Shown: positions 9,986-19,987 of the stretch, in pieces
How positions within the stretch are numbered: the stretch's first letter is position 1
Layout of the letters: each line of letters starts with the position of its first letter
Source: Golubevia sp. BC0850
Lineage: Eukaryota > Basidiomycota > Exobasidiomycetes > Golubeviales > Golubeviaceae
Reading direction: 5' to 3'
DNA length: 64,000 nt
Assembly: GCA_012976225.1 (NCBI GenBank)
Contig: JAAVVG010000012.1
Span: forward strand, 620,001-684,000
The notes under the pieces: model-generated
Seen by the model: only the letters and a program-made list of their open reading frames with translations
What the model was told of the DNA's origin: nothing
The model's database searches: none
Program-made: the position numbers and the translations under genes

Positions 9986-11536
9986 ATTCGTAGTCTAGTC
10001 CGATACTACCATCGCCATCGAACCGGAGGACTCCTCAAGACTTCAATCCATCCTTCCAAACCTCGAAACCTCGTGCCTCCTTGGTCGATCCCGTTCCAAT
10101 CCCTGCTGCTGCAGCGCGCCGTCTCCTCTCCACGGAAGAGACAAACGACGTTCTCCAAGACCTCATCAACGAAGTGATCTTCCTACGAGGCGAGAAAGGC
10201 CAGCATCTCGAGAAGATATCCAACCTAGAACGCCAGGTGGAAACTCTCGAGTCATCAGCTTCCAAGTCGTCCAGCAACTCTGGAACTCAAATCGATCCTT
10301 CAAACCTGGATGTCGAAGGATCTGCTCCTGAATGCAAATACTAACCGGATCAACCCAATGGTCGACGTTCTTCAGCGCTCCTGCGAGCAGCTCCCTTCAG
10401 CCCACCGCCTCAAGACAAATCCATCAACGACTTCCTTCCTGCCGAAGCTCTATCAGCCTCTTTCCAACATCTAGATTCAGTCCAAAAGGTTCTAGTCAGA
10501 AGAGTTTGCAAGCAGTGGCTGGAGGTCGTGGACGGAAGGAAATCTCTCTGGAGGGTGCTAGCTCTTCCGATGCTGAGCTTAGAGTCGGTTTCATCTATCA
10601 TTACTGAATTCGATGAGAAAAGTGGCTCAACTCTAGAGGAGGTCTTAGTCGAGCTCGAAGATCCTGTTGGCCAGCTAGATTTCCATCCGCTCCTTCAAGC
10701 CCTCCAGAATTCAAAAGCTCCGCTTCAAGCTCTCTCGATCACCAAGTCAAGAGGCAAGGGATCTGCCAGAGATCGTTTTGGACATCCTTCCGGAACTTTC
10801 ATGCTTACATGCGTTCACGCTACAGAGATTGAGCTCTATTGGAATGGAAAGAGCCATTCTAAGAATGCTTCCAGCAACAGTCGGTCAACAGGGCTGTCCT
10901 CTTCGAGTTCTCTGTGTTCCTTCAGTCTGCGAGCTTTTCGACGCTCACCCAACTCGCTCCGCAAACCTGTCTTCTCTGCAAGTGAAGCACTTCCAGGCCC
11001 ATTCGTGGTGGAGACAAATACTCGAAGGTCCGTCCAAGACGCTCAAGCATCTTGGAATCAGCGTCTTGGAATCAAGATCTATCCAGCGTCAGAGGAGGTT
11101 CCTGCTCTCCTATTCCCTCTTCGGAGGTCTTGGTACTAGGGGAGGTCAACAGCATCTTTCCGACCTGGATGCTAGTACCCGAGAGCTTGAAGTTGGCTAC
11201 CTTGGAAGGTCACTCTGGGCTGCCATCACTCTCTGGGCTGCGGGTCTTTGATCTGAGTAGCTGGAGAAGGATGGAGTCTAGCTGCCCGACACTACAGGTG
11301 TTACGCTACGACGGAAACCTTTGTCTGTCTCTGGTCATCTCTTTGCTTTCCTAAATGCAAGAAGAGACAACGTCGAAGTTGGACTAGAGGTGGAAGGAAT
11401 CAAAATGCAGCCTCTTAAGACACTCTTCATGTCAACTCATATCTTGACTGTGAAAACCTCAGCTGAGGTGAGAAGGATCGTCGGAGATTTGGTAGACAAG
11501 ATCACAGTCCCACAAGGTTGGGTATTCGAGGTCTAA
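9985..11536 (+). pseudogene. F-box/LRR-like protein, family A copy 1 (frame-broken)
   Basis: N-terminus MVDPVPIPAAAARRLLSTEE (from 10081) leads into a heptad-like segment (LINEVIFLRGEKGQHLEKIS). Downstream in the same frame is a good F-box core near 10430-10555: LPAEALSASFQHLD, then VRRVCKQWLEVVDGRKSLW. LRR-like text follows in another frame (LPELSCLHAFTLQRLSSIGM, LRVLCVPSVCELF, LKHLGISVLE), then another (LRVFDLSSWRRMESSCPTLQ), and the end (11321-11536) returns with VEVGLEVEGIKMQPLKTLFM. A TAA at 10342-10344 lies inside TACTAAC, a perfect branch-point, followed by CAG at 10373-10375, so one interruption may be an intron. The frame change near 10745-10775 has no obvious splice explanation. F-box proteins normally recruit substrates to SCF ubiquitin ligases; here I infer a relic. 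Confidence 0.62.
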
Positions 11537-12285
11537 AAGCTTCTAAACCGTGAGTTTCCCGTCAATCACGCTGCACCTTTCTTCAAAGTAAGCATCTCCT
11601 ATGTCTACACGGCTCGTGTACTGACTGTTAACTTCAAACCAAATTCCTGTCCAACAGTAGCCGAAACCAGATTGCAAGCCCTCTCCCGTCTTCTTTCCGT
11701 GAACTTTCGGTTCACTCGCTGCTTCTGATCAAACGCTCAAGGTTCTACTTCAAAGGGAATCCTCCGTTGTCTTCTATCTTCTGTTTCTTGCTTCAATGAG
11801 TGGATTTGATGCTTCTTGCTGAAGGGCTCAATGTCATCGATTTCGCACATCAACGTCACGCTACCAGCCTAAGCTGCTTGTGCCTCCCCTACAGAAAGCC
11901 AGTTCATCCTTGAAAAGCAAATGTATGCCATCTCACCTCCAAATATTAATTACGAGCTTGCATCTCTTCTTGAGAGAAACGGAAGTTTGACTTGATCGCG
12001 AAACAAAAATTGTGTTCCAGAGTCGACTTTTGTCTTGATGGCGATGAGCGAGAACTATCAGAGTACAATTACAGAAGGCTGTCGACTGTCGTTGAATGAC
12101 AAGACACGAGGTTGAATTACTACACCTTGATCTGCAAATACTTTCAGAGAAGGTGCCAGGGCCCTCTTGTGACAGACCTTGGTGAACGAACAGCGGACGA
12201 AGATTTGCGAGCGAGTATAAAGTCATGTTTCCACCTTCATTCCTTCTTCCTTTCGACACATTCATCTCAAATCCAGATTTTAATT
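11537..12285. other. Intergenic, nothing recognised
   Basis: Between two F-box-like relics. Short open frames only; no domain, RNA or repeat recognised. Confidence 0.35.
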
Positions 12286-12946
12286 ATGTATTCTTCAAAA
12301 GCCTCTCAAATTGCTCCAACTCTCAAACTCAGACAACCTGTTCACCTTGGAGTCTTTGCTGAGATGTGGGTTCGTCACGTCTTACCTCTCTTCTCCTACT
12401 CTCAACTCAAGAACTTCCAACAAGTCAACAAGGTTGCAAGAGATCTAACGATCAATGAATCACTAGCACCAGCTTTATTCCGTTCAGACGTTAATCCTTC
12501 TTTACTTTCAAAGATTAAAACTGTAACTCTTTTAAAGGTTGAATAACATTCTGCTGCTGGTGATTACGTATCATCTCCAATGCATAATGGACCAATTCAT
12601 CCAATTTTCAGTCGCATGCTTTACTCGATGCCAAAAGACTACAAGGATATCTATTTAATGACTCCTACTACTTTTGAGACACTCGATCCTTATTCTACCC
12701 ATGGAATTGAGTCTTTCCCAGCAATCTCTGAGAAGCCACCTACCCAGCCGTCTCAATTTGGAAGATGGAAGTCTATAGTAAAATGTTTGAGATGTTCGGT
12801 GAAAGTGTCGGGGGAAAGCCATCTACTGTAGTAGGAATTGGAGAACCTCTCTTCGGAGGACTTCATAACTCCGTCACTTGCAAGGATGTCATGAAAGCCC
12901 TGGCTGAGAGTTGTAAAATGACTTATAGTGAGTCTACAGGATCCTG
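12286..12946 (+). pseudogene. F-box-like protein, family C (interrupted)
   Basis: Starts MYSSKASQIAPTLKLRQP, then an F-box-like helix set (HVLPLFSYSQLKNFQQVNKV, ARDLTINESLAPALFR). After an in-frame TAA (12544-12546) the same frame continues with NGPIHPIFSRMLYSMPKDYK and DIYLMTPTTFETL, a block I associate with basidiomycete F-box proteins (a histidine-proline start, then a strand and an acidic loop). Near 12765 the frame changes to FEMFGESVGGKPSTVVGIG and VTCKDVMKALAES. It is different from families A and B nearby. No intron border resolves the internal stop. Family assignment is from memory of the sequence pattern and is moderate; the broken state is seen directly. Confidence 0.5.
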
Positions 12947-13687
12947 AATTGAGTCTTCGATTGACCGAATGACCTTTGACGAACTTTCCTCTGTGAGATT
13001 CAGCATCTGACTTCCACCCTCTCATTACTTTCCTGTAGTTGAGACTCATCATCATGCTTTCGAGGGATTGGTTCTTTCAAAAAGGTTCAAGATGTTTCGA
13101 GCTCAAAGATCTTGCTTGGGGATCTTAGATCTTCTCAGAATGAAGAGCCAACAGTGAGTTCAAATCCCAGATTTTGTAGACAGCTATACTTTTGTGGCAT
13201 TTCCTTTGATCTGACACTGACCTACCGAGTTTAAACTTCTTCAAACAATTCTTTCTGTCTCTCAAAGAGCTCTGCTCAAACAGTCGAACTTGAAGATCTC
13301 TTTGCCCAAGCTCCGGTTTGATGTCCCGGTCGCCAAACCCCACACTCCTTTCTCGTTAAATAAAAGCCTTTGAAGAAAACAAAAACATCCATGCTCCGCC
13401 TTTCACAAGCATTAAATCTCGAAATTTTTTGTTCCTTTCCTTCGTTATGAGCTGAAATCATGAAGTAGTTGCATCGAAAGTTGTACGATACGTTGATCGA
13501 GCTTGTCGTGTTCTAGATTGTGTGCGAACTCAAGATGCATCATCCAGAATAGAGCCACCCTCGAAATTCAATGTATGCAAAGTCTTTCTCAATGGGTCCA
13601 GAAAAAGCAAATCCCAAAAAATCAACCCACCCATCGAGACTCGCCTTCCCCTTCCAGCTCCCTATCGTTCTACCCCAGACAATTCCA
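12947..13687. other. Intergenic, nothing recognised
   Basis: Spacer between the family C relic (+) and the 3' end of SEC17 (-). No supported gene, RNA or repeat. Confidence 0.35.
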
Positions 13688-15631
13688 TCAGCTCAAATCC
13701 GGTTCCTCCTGCACTCCCTTCCTAACATTCCTCAACACACCAGCTTGCCAACCCAAAATCTTCTTGGTCCTATCGAATTCTTGAACCAAACCATCTAAAC
13801 CTTCTACATCCCCAGCTTCAGCTGCTTGAAGTAAATTATGAAGGAATCTACCTTCCATAGTAGAAGGGAAAGAAAGATCTTGTTGAGCGTAGAAGGACAT
13901 TGCATTTGTGCATGCTTGGTAGTCCTGAGAAAGAAGGTCAAGTCGGTTGCAGAAAGATAAGAAAGGTGCAGGTAGGGGAGGTGAAGTGAAAGTTAGAGAT
14001 ACTTTTGGAAGTGAAAGATCTGGGAACAAAGAGACAAGCCTCAGAAGCTCAAGGATCTGACTTGAGTCGCTTGGAAAGACTTTTTTGAAGTAAAGAGGGG
14101 AGGGCATATCGACACTCACCGGTAAAGCCAAATAACATAACCCAGCATTCAAATAATAATCCTTCACACTATACTTGGTCAAGTTGGATTCCAAAGACAT
14201 GCTTGCCACTTGTTCCCATCTTTCAATGGCGATTCTATATTGTGAGAGTTCGGTTGCTAATTCTGCTGATGATCTGAAACATCCTGAGGCCGTGCTTTGA
14301 AGTGGAGAAGAAGGGTAAGAGGAGGAGGAGTTAGAAGGGGATCGAATGAGAAGAGGAGAGAGAGGAGGGGGGGGGGGGAAATGGAGGGAACGCAGGTCAA
14401 ATTTAGAGAGGAAAGTCAGAGACTGCTCGAAGGAAGTAAATCAAAGGTCGGGAGATGGAAATCTAGACCTCAAAGGGCTGTTCTATGAAAGGCAGACCTT
14501 TTAAAGACCCAAACCTTCTGCCAATTGTTGAAATTTCCAAATCCACTTCTCTATCCTCTTGGCGATCTCATACGATTCCCAGGTTCTATTCCCAAACTTT
14601 CACTCTGTTGACTTTACCCAATCTGCGACTCTCCATCCCATCTGTCTCTTCCCATCTCCCACCCCTTAATCTCTCCCCCTTCCCTCTGCCACACCCCCAA
14701 CTCTTGATTCTATCAACTCACGCCACCGCCCCTTCCTGCAAATACCAATTTCCAGCCTGAAGATAACATTCCAAAGCCTTTGCTTGATCGTGACAATCGT
14801 TCTTATAAAGTTCAGCTATGGACTTCTCTCGATCTGCAGCTTGTCTGAATCTACCTTTTTCGATTAGGATGGATTTACAGGATTGAAGGGATTGGACTGC
14901 TACTGTGGGTAGGAGAAGAAGATGGATAAGATTCAAGAGGAGATAGAGGAATGGAGGAGAAGGGTAGAGAGAAGAGAGGAGGGGTGGGGAGAGGGGAGAG
15001 ATTAGAGAGGGAGGGGAGGGTCAGTGAAATGGCCGAGAGTGAATCGGGCCACTATAGCATAGCAGGATTTTAGATGCTGATCTGATTGTTGAATCGGCAT
15101 CTACTTTTTTGATGGAATGAGCGCCTTGAGAGACTTGGAGAGCTATGAAGGAGTAGCATGAGGAGCTGATAGTAGACATGATAGCCTCTGGCTTTGCCTC
15201 GCCGTCTTGAACATATTCAGACGACAACTTGAGACTCTCCATCTAGATCCACTGATTGCATTCCCAGGTCATCGCCTTGCCAACTCCTTTCCAGCTGCTT
15301 CCTCAATGCAGCACCGCCCCTCTATCTACCCCTACTCTATCTCTCCTATTCTCTACTCACGTTCTGGTCTGACCATCTTGAAGCATTTACTAGCTTCAAC
15401 ATAAGTGTTAGCAGCGTAATCCAATTCACCTGCCTTGATCTCAGTTTCAGCAGCTCTGATGAAAGCTTTGCCAGCTGGCTCAAATTGATTTGAGATTCTG
15501 AACTTGTTTCCAGCTGCTTTGAAAAGTTCAATGGCTTCTTCTAATTTTGTTGAATTGGATGAGAACCAGCCAGAAGTTGAATTGGCTCTCTTTTCTGCAG
15601 TTTGAAGAAGTTGTTCAGGTGAGGATGACAT
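13688..15631 (-). CDS. SEC17: Alpha-SNAP, SNARE disassembly adaptor
   Basis: Cytosolic adaptor that links SNARE complexes to the NSF/Sec18 ATPase for recycling after membrane fusion. Four exons fit: 15631-15361, 14902-14722, 14294-14120, 13924-13688, 287 residues (family about 290). Exon 1 has AEKRANSTSGWFSSNSTKLE, IELFKAAGNKFR and TYVEASKCFKMVRPE. Across intron 1 the text reads RPELAVQSLQSCKSILIEKG, then GRFRQAADREKSIAELY. Exon 3 has LTKYSVKDYYLNAGLCYLAL and exon 4 EGRFLHNLLQAAEAGDVEGL, ending QEEPDLS. This matches the TPR-like helix order of alpha-SNAP. Splice phases close (GAAC|GTGAGT to CACAG|TAGCAG). Introns 1 (458 nt) and 2 (427 nt) are long for this window. The start is 85 nt from the divergent PHA2 start. 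Confidence 0.92.
14367..14378 (+). repeat. Run of twelve G in SEC17 intron 2
   Basis: A pure G homopolymer inside a purine-rich stretch of intron 2. It is a likely site of length variation or sequencing error but has no coding effect. Confidence 0.85.
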
Positions 15632-15716
15632 GGTCGACGTGAGATTATAGTGGGCAGTGGTGGAGAGGGAGAAGTCATTTCAAGACCGATGATAGATAAC
15701 GCTTCTTGCTCACAAG

Positions 15717-17468
15717 ATGGAGAATCAAAGTGAATACGAAAATGATTCAGATTCTGATCAAGATAAACCAAACAATATTAGAATCGGATTTTTAGGACCT
15801 GAAGGAACTTACTCTCATCAAGTTTCAACCAGTTTCAAACAAGATTTACCAGTTTCAGCTTTCAAATCAGATTTAACCATTTCTCATAAATCTCACTCAA
15901 CAATCACTGGAGCTTTCAATTCAACTGATAGAGAATCTCAGGCTTGTCTGATACCCTTTGAGAATTCAACTTATGGTTTAGTAGGTGAAACGATAGACAA
16001 TCTTGTCAAACTACAAGATGTCACTCGTCAGGATGCAGGTAAGAGCATAAGAGGAGAAGCAAGATTACCTGTAGGTCATTCTTTACTTGTAAATCAGAAG
16101 GACTATCAAAAGTTGAAGGAGTTGGCTAGAGATAGGAGAAGGAGGGAAGGCGAACCTGACGGGCAGATTGAAGATGATCAGAGGGAATTGAATGATGAGG
16201 AATTGAGTGGGATCGGTAGAGTTTATAGTCATGAACAGGCGAGTGTCGTCACATAGTTACTGATTGAACGCTAAGAGACGAGGGGACAAGGATAGAGGGA
16301 AACCCTCTTTCGTTGCCACCACCCTCTCCTTCCATAAAAGGTTCTCCTAACAACATTATTTTCTCCTCAACTTCCATTTCAATCCTTTCTTCTACAGGCT
16401 CTAGGTCAATGCTCAAACTTTCTAACCACCATTTGTCCTCAGACTATCCCTCCAGAAAGAAGAATCAAAACCAATAGTACTGCTTTAGCTTCTCAACTTA
16501 TCTCTGGAAAAACTTTTGAGAACGGAAGTTCGGAGAAAAAAACCAGAGATGGAGATGAAGAACCAAAAGGGAAAAGAAGGGAGGAAGAAGACATCATCTC
16601 TGCTTCAATAGCATCTGAAATTTGTCAAGAGGTTTATGGATTAAAGATTGCTAGGAGGAATATTCAGGATCGAAATGGTGAGGACTTCTTAATGAACTTC
16701 TTGATAAGATGAGGGTTCCTGACGCTTTTTCTTTTTGGAGACTTAGGAAGAAAGGAAAGGTTGAAAGGTCTTTTCCTCCTTTCGAAGCTTGTTCACAAAC
16801 TGACCCCTCTTCTCTTTCCCTTCTCTCTATCCCTCTTCAACTTCAACTATCACTTCTTTAAAGACAATACAACTAGATTCTTCCTAATCTCAAAAAACAA
16901 ACAATGTGACAAATTGACATCCAAAACTCTTCCAGATCCAACTTCAAAACTCAGTGTTCGAGAAGATCGGAAATTTGGATTCAACCTTCGATCGAATCCA
17001 AAAGTCAAAGTTAGAACTTTATTCCTTTTGACTAAAACTAGAGCTTCTATTCAAATGACGCCTGATTCTAAACCTTTGATTCTAAACCTTTTGAATCGGT
17101 TTTTAAAGGTTGTTGCTTTAGATGTAGATTCACCCGAATTGGAGGTTTTGAAAATTGACAGATTGTCTAAGAGGTACTGTCAGTCAGCATTAGAAAATGA
17201 AGGTCAAGGGGAAGGAGAAAAGAAAGAAGCACAGGGAAATGGAAATGGAAAAGAAGAAGAAGAGGACGTTTTCTCAACTCCTTATTTAATCGAAGTTGGA
17301 AGTAGTTTATATCCACCTGAGAATATCAATTGGGAATCTTTGGAAGAAATTAAAAGTAGGATGGAAAGTTTGTTTGATGATTTTATGGAACATGTGGATG
17401 AGAGGAATCAGACAAAGGCTAGATTGGAAAGTGGGGTTTTGAGGAATTTGGGAAGTTGGATTTATTAG
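15717..17468 (+). CDS. PHA2: Prephenate dehydratase (phenylalanine biosynthesis)
   Basis: Converts prephenate to phenylpyruvate, the committed step to phenylalanine. Exons 15717-16238, 16398-16677 and 16864-17468 give 468 residues. The catalytic domain opens with IRIGFLGPEGTYSHQ; substrate region IPFENSTYGLVGETIDNL, then GRVYSHEQ|ALGQCSNFL, then TALASQLIS and the RNIQDRN|DNTTRFFLI block. An ACT-like regulatory domain follows (KVKVRTLFLLTKTRASIQMT, then a strand-helix stretch ending NINWESLEEIKSRMESLFDD), where family members sense phenylalanine. It is longer than the bacterial enzymes because of acidic, lysine-rich inserts (EGEKKEAQGNGNGKEEEE). Intron 1 uses a GC donor. It is divergent from SEC17 with only 85 nt between starts, so the two share a promoter region. 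Confidence 0.92.
16239..16397 (+). other. GC-AG intron in PHA2
   Basis: The protein alignment forces a junction CAG|GCGAGT ... CTACAG|GCTCTA, giving HEQALGQC, a conserved block. No GT donor nearby keeps both sides, so this is a non-canonical GC donor. Confidence 0.75.
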
Positions 17469-17584
17469 ATTCAGACGTGTTTCTTTTTTTTGTTCCTTTC
17501 ATTTGTTCCGGATGGAAATGCTGGAAGTTCTGTTCACTTTTCTGACAGAATGTGATTTGAAGTGCTGAAATTTACAGGGCTGGC

Positions 17585-18520
17585 AAACACAGAGAATTCG
17601 AAGAGGACAGCCCTGTTGACCGACTGTTGCTGGGGGCATTCTTAGAATGGCTCTTTCCATTCCAATAGAGCTCAATCTCTGTAGCGTGAACGCATGTAAG
17701 CATGGAAGTTCCGGAAGGATGTCCAAAACGATCTCTGGCAGATCCCTTGCCTCTTGACTTGGTGATCGAGAGAGCTTGAAGCGGAGCTTTTGAATTCTGG
17801 AGGGCTTGAAGGAGCGGATGGAAATCTAGCTGGCCAACAGGATCTTCGAGCTCGACTAAGACCTCCTCTAGAGTTGAGCCACTTTTCTCATCGAATTCAG
17901 TAATGATAGATGAAACCGACTCTAAGCTCAGCATCGGAAGAGCTAGCACCCTCCAGAGAGATTTCCTTCCGTCCACGACCTCCAGCCACTGCTTGCAAAC
18001 TCTTCTGACTAGAACCTTTTGGACTGAATCTAGATGTTGGAAAGAGGCTGATAGAGCTTCGGCAGGAAGGAAGTCGTTGATGGATTTGTCTTGAGGCGGT
18101 GGGCTGAAGGGAGCTGCTCGCAGGAGCGCTGAAGAACGTCGACCATTGGGTTGATCCGGTTAGTATTTGCATTCAGGAGCAGATCCTTCGACATCCAGGT
18201 TTGAAGGATCGATTTGAGTTCCAGAGTTGCTGGACGACTTGGAAGCTGATGACTCGAGAGTTTCCACCTGGCGTTCTAGGTTGGATATCTTCTCGAGATG
18301 CTGGCCTTTCTCGCCTCGTAGGAAGATCACTTCGTTGATGAGGTCTTGGAGAACGTCGTTTGTCTCTTCCGTGGAGAGGAGACGGCGCGCTGCAGCGGTT
18401 TAGAATTGGAACGGGATCGACCATGGAGGCACGAGGTTTCGAGGTTTGGAAGGATGGATTGAAGTCTTGAGGAGTCCTCCGGTTCGATGGCGACGGTACA
18501 GGTATCGGATCAGACGAAAA
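17585..18520 (-). pseudogene. F-box-like family A copy 2, inverted duplicate of the 10 kb copy
   Basis: Read on minus, this stretch repeats about 9985-10910 nearly base for base. A 91-residue frame (18172-17897) is identical to that at 10332-10607. The DGRKSLWRVLALPMLSLESV frame differs at only a few residues (HPSGTS for HPSGTF; ILRMPPATV for ILRMLPATV). The same TAA within TACTAAC and the same later frame change are present, so the breaks predate the copy. The copy ends near 17585, after GGGCTGTCCTCTTCGA, where sequence diverges and the LRR part is missing. A small local change before the CTGCAGCGCGCC site also distinguishes it. It lies just beyond the PHA2 stop, tail-to-tail with it. Confidence 0.8.
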
Positions 18521-19504
18521 TAATATGTTTTGAATATCCTTGATCTCTAGAGTACAGGGAAAAAAGAAAAAGTGATGAGCACATGGCAAACGTTGGCAAG
18601 AAAGAGAGAGAAGAAGGAACAATCACACGTGAGTCGATTGCCATTTACTGCATGTCGTCTCACCTTTCTTGTCAGAAATGCGACCTTTCCTGAACTTTCA
18701 CAGTAAAGGCTAGAAGCTAGTTCTGATCTAGAGCCTAGGAAGGGGAGGAAGCAGGGTGGATCAGTAAGAGCCGAAGCAGTGAGCAAGAGACAGAGCAGAT
18801 ATGAATCGAGATGAGGATGACGAAAAAACTGGCAACCAGCAATTGATTGTCGATTCGAAAACCTTCAGGGAAGCAAGAGAAGCATATCCCTTCTGCGAGA
18901 CGTCTTTTCCAGAGAAGTTGGGACGCGATTCGAAAGATGTGAGACTCACCTTGATAGCTCGAGAATAAGGCTCGTAATGGGAGACTCTGGTAGCTGTTGA
19001 AATAGTCGAATTTGACGCTGGTAGAGAGAGACAGATCTAGATTTGGCTTGACTGTCTGATTGCAATTGTGATCCTCGAAGACACGTCACTTGATTGCTGT
19101 TGCTTCAAACTTCGGGCAAAATGAAGTTAGGGGTTCAATTCGGTCTAGACTGATTTGTCATCAAAGGTAGAGAGAAGAGGAGAAAAGAGAAGGTGGAAGA
19201 AGAGGTGGGCTGAGGTTAGTCGAAGAAATTCCGAAGTGGAGGGAACGAGGGGAAGACTGAATGACATTGAAGACTGTCTGTTTTACTTGATCTTTCTAGA
19301 CTTACTCTATGGACCTTCAGATGATCTGAAGAAAAGCGATGATGTGAAAGAGAGAGAAGATAAAAAAGGTTGGGATAGAGAATTGAGGCCAGAACAAAAA
19401 ACGCGAAACGCTGAAAAGACGCTTTTTGCTATGAGGTAAATGTTGGAGTCCTTCTTCCTTCTTTCTCTCCTCATTCATCCCTTTCCATTGGATTTCCATA
19501 TAAA
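18521..19504. other. Intergenic, nothing recognised
   Basis: Between the inverted family A copy and the next F-box-like fragment. Frames on minus (18547-18949) and plus (19155-19439) lack domains. Composition is purine-rich around 19160-19240. Confidence 0.35.
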
Positions 19505-19974
19505 GTATGGACTGGAGAACTTACTCGGATAGCTCTGACGAGTACAGCTCCGACAACGAAGCAGCACCAAATACTTCTGCCTCAAGCAGTGCCGATGCGA
19601 CCTCTCAGCTCGGATTACCCTCAAGATGTACTTGTGTCTATTTGGCTTGAATTGGATCTTCTAGATGCTATCTCCAGAATCTCAACTTACCTTCATAGTA
19701 AGTTCTCTCATCTTTTTTTTTTCTCTTGGTGAACAAGGACTCATTTTTGACCTCTCTCTCGCTCTCTCTCTCTTTCCTGGGTCCCCTTCTCTCCTTATGG
19801 GTCCCTTTTTCTTTGAAAGGTTGCAATGTCAAAGTCTTTAAACAGGTCGACGTGCGATTTTCGGATTTGCCACTCGGCGAACTGTTTGCCCACGGGTCGA
19901 ATTTGTTATCTCTTCAACATCTGACCAAGAGCCATCTGACTCGGATTGCCTTCAAAAAGAAGCTGAACTCATGA
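19505..19974 (+). pseudogene. F-box-like fragment upstream of GLY1
   Basis: A start MDWRTYSDSSDEYSSDNEAA leads in one frame to a short Ser-rich stretch. In the next frame the DNA reads YPQDVLVSIWLELDLLDAIS and RISTYLHS, which fits the first two helices of an F-box (P-x-D-V-L-x-x-I-W...LL-x-A-I-S-R). After a possible intron, LRR-like words appear (FSDLPLGELF, LLSLQHLTKSHLTRIAF). The change of frame within the first exon and the lack of a full-length continuation argue for a remnant. Family placement is uncertain. Confidence 0.4.
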
Positions 19975-19987
19975 CTTGGATCTACAC

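Noticed and set aside
15021-15242. A minus frame inside SEC17 intron 1 (HSIKKVDADSTIRSASKIL) as an extra exon
   Set aside because: Joining 15361 directly to 14902 gives RPELAVQSLQ, which aligns with alpha-SNAP without a gap, so the frame is intronic.
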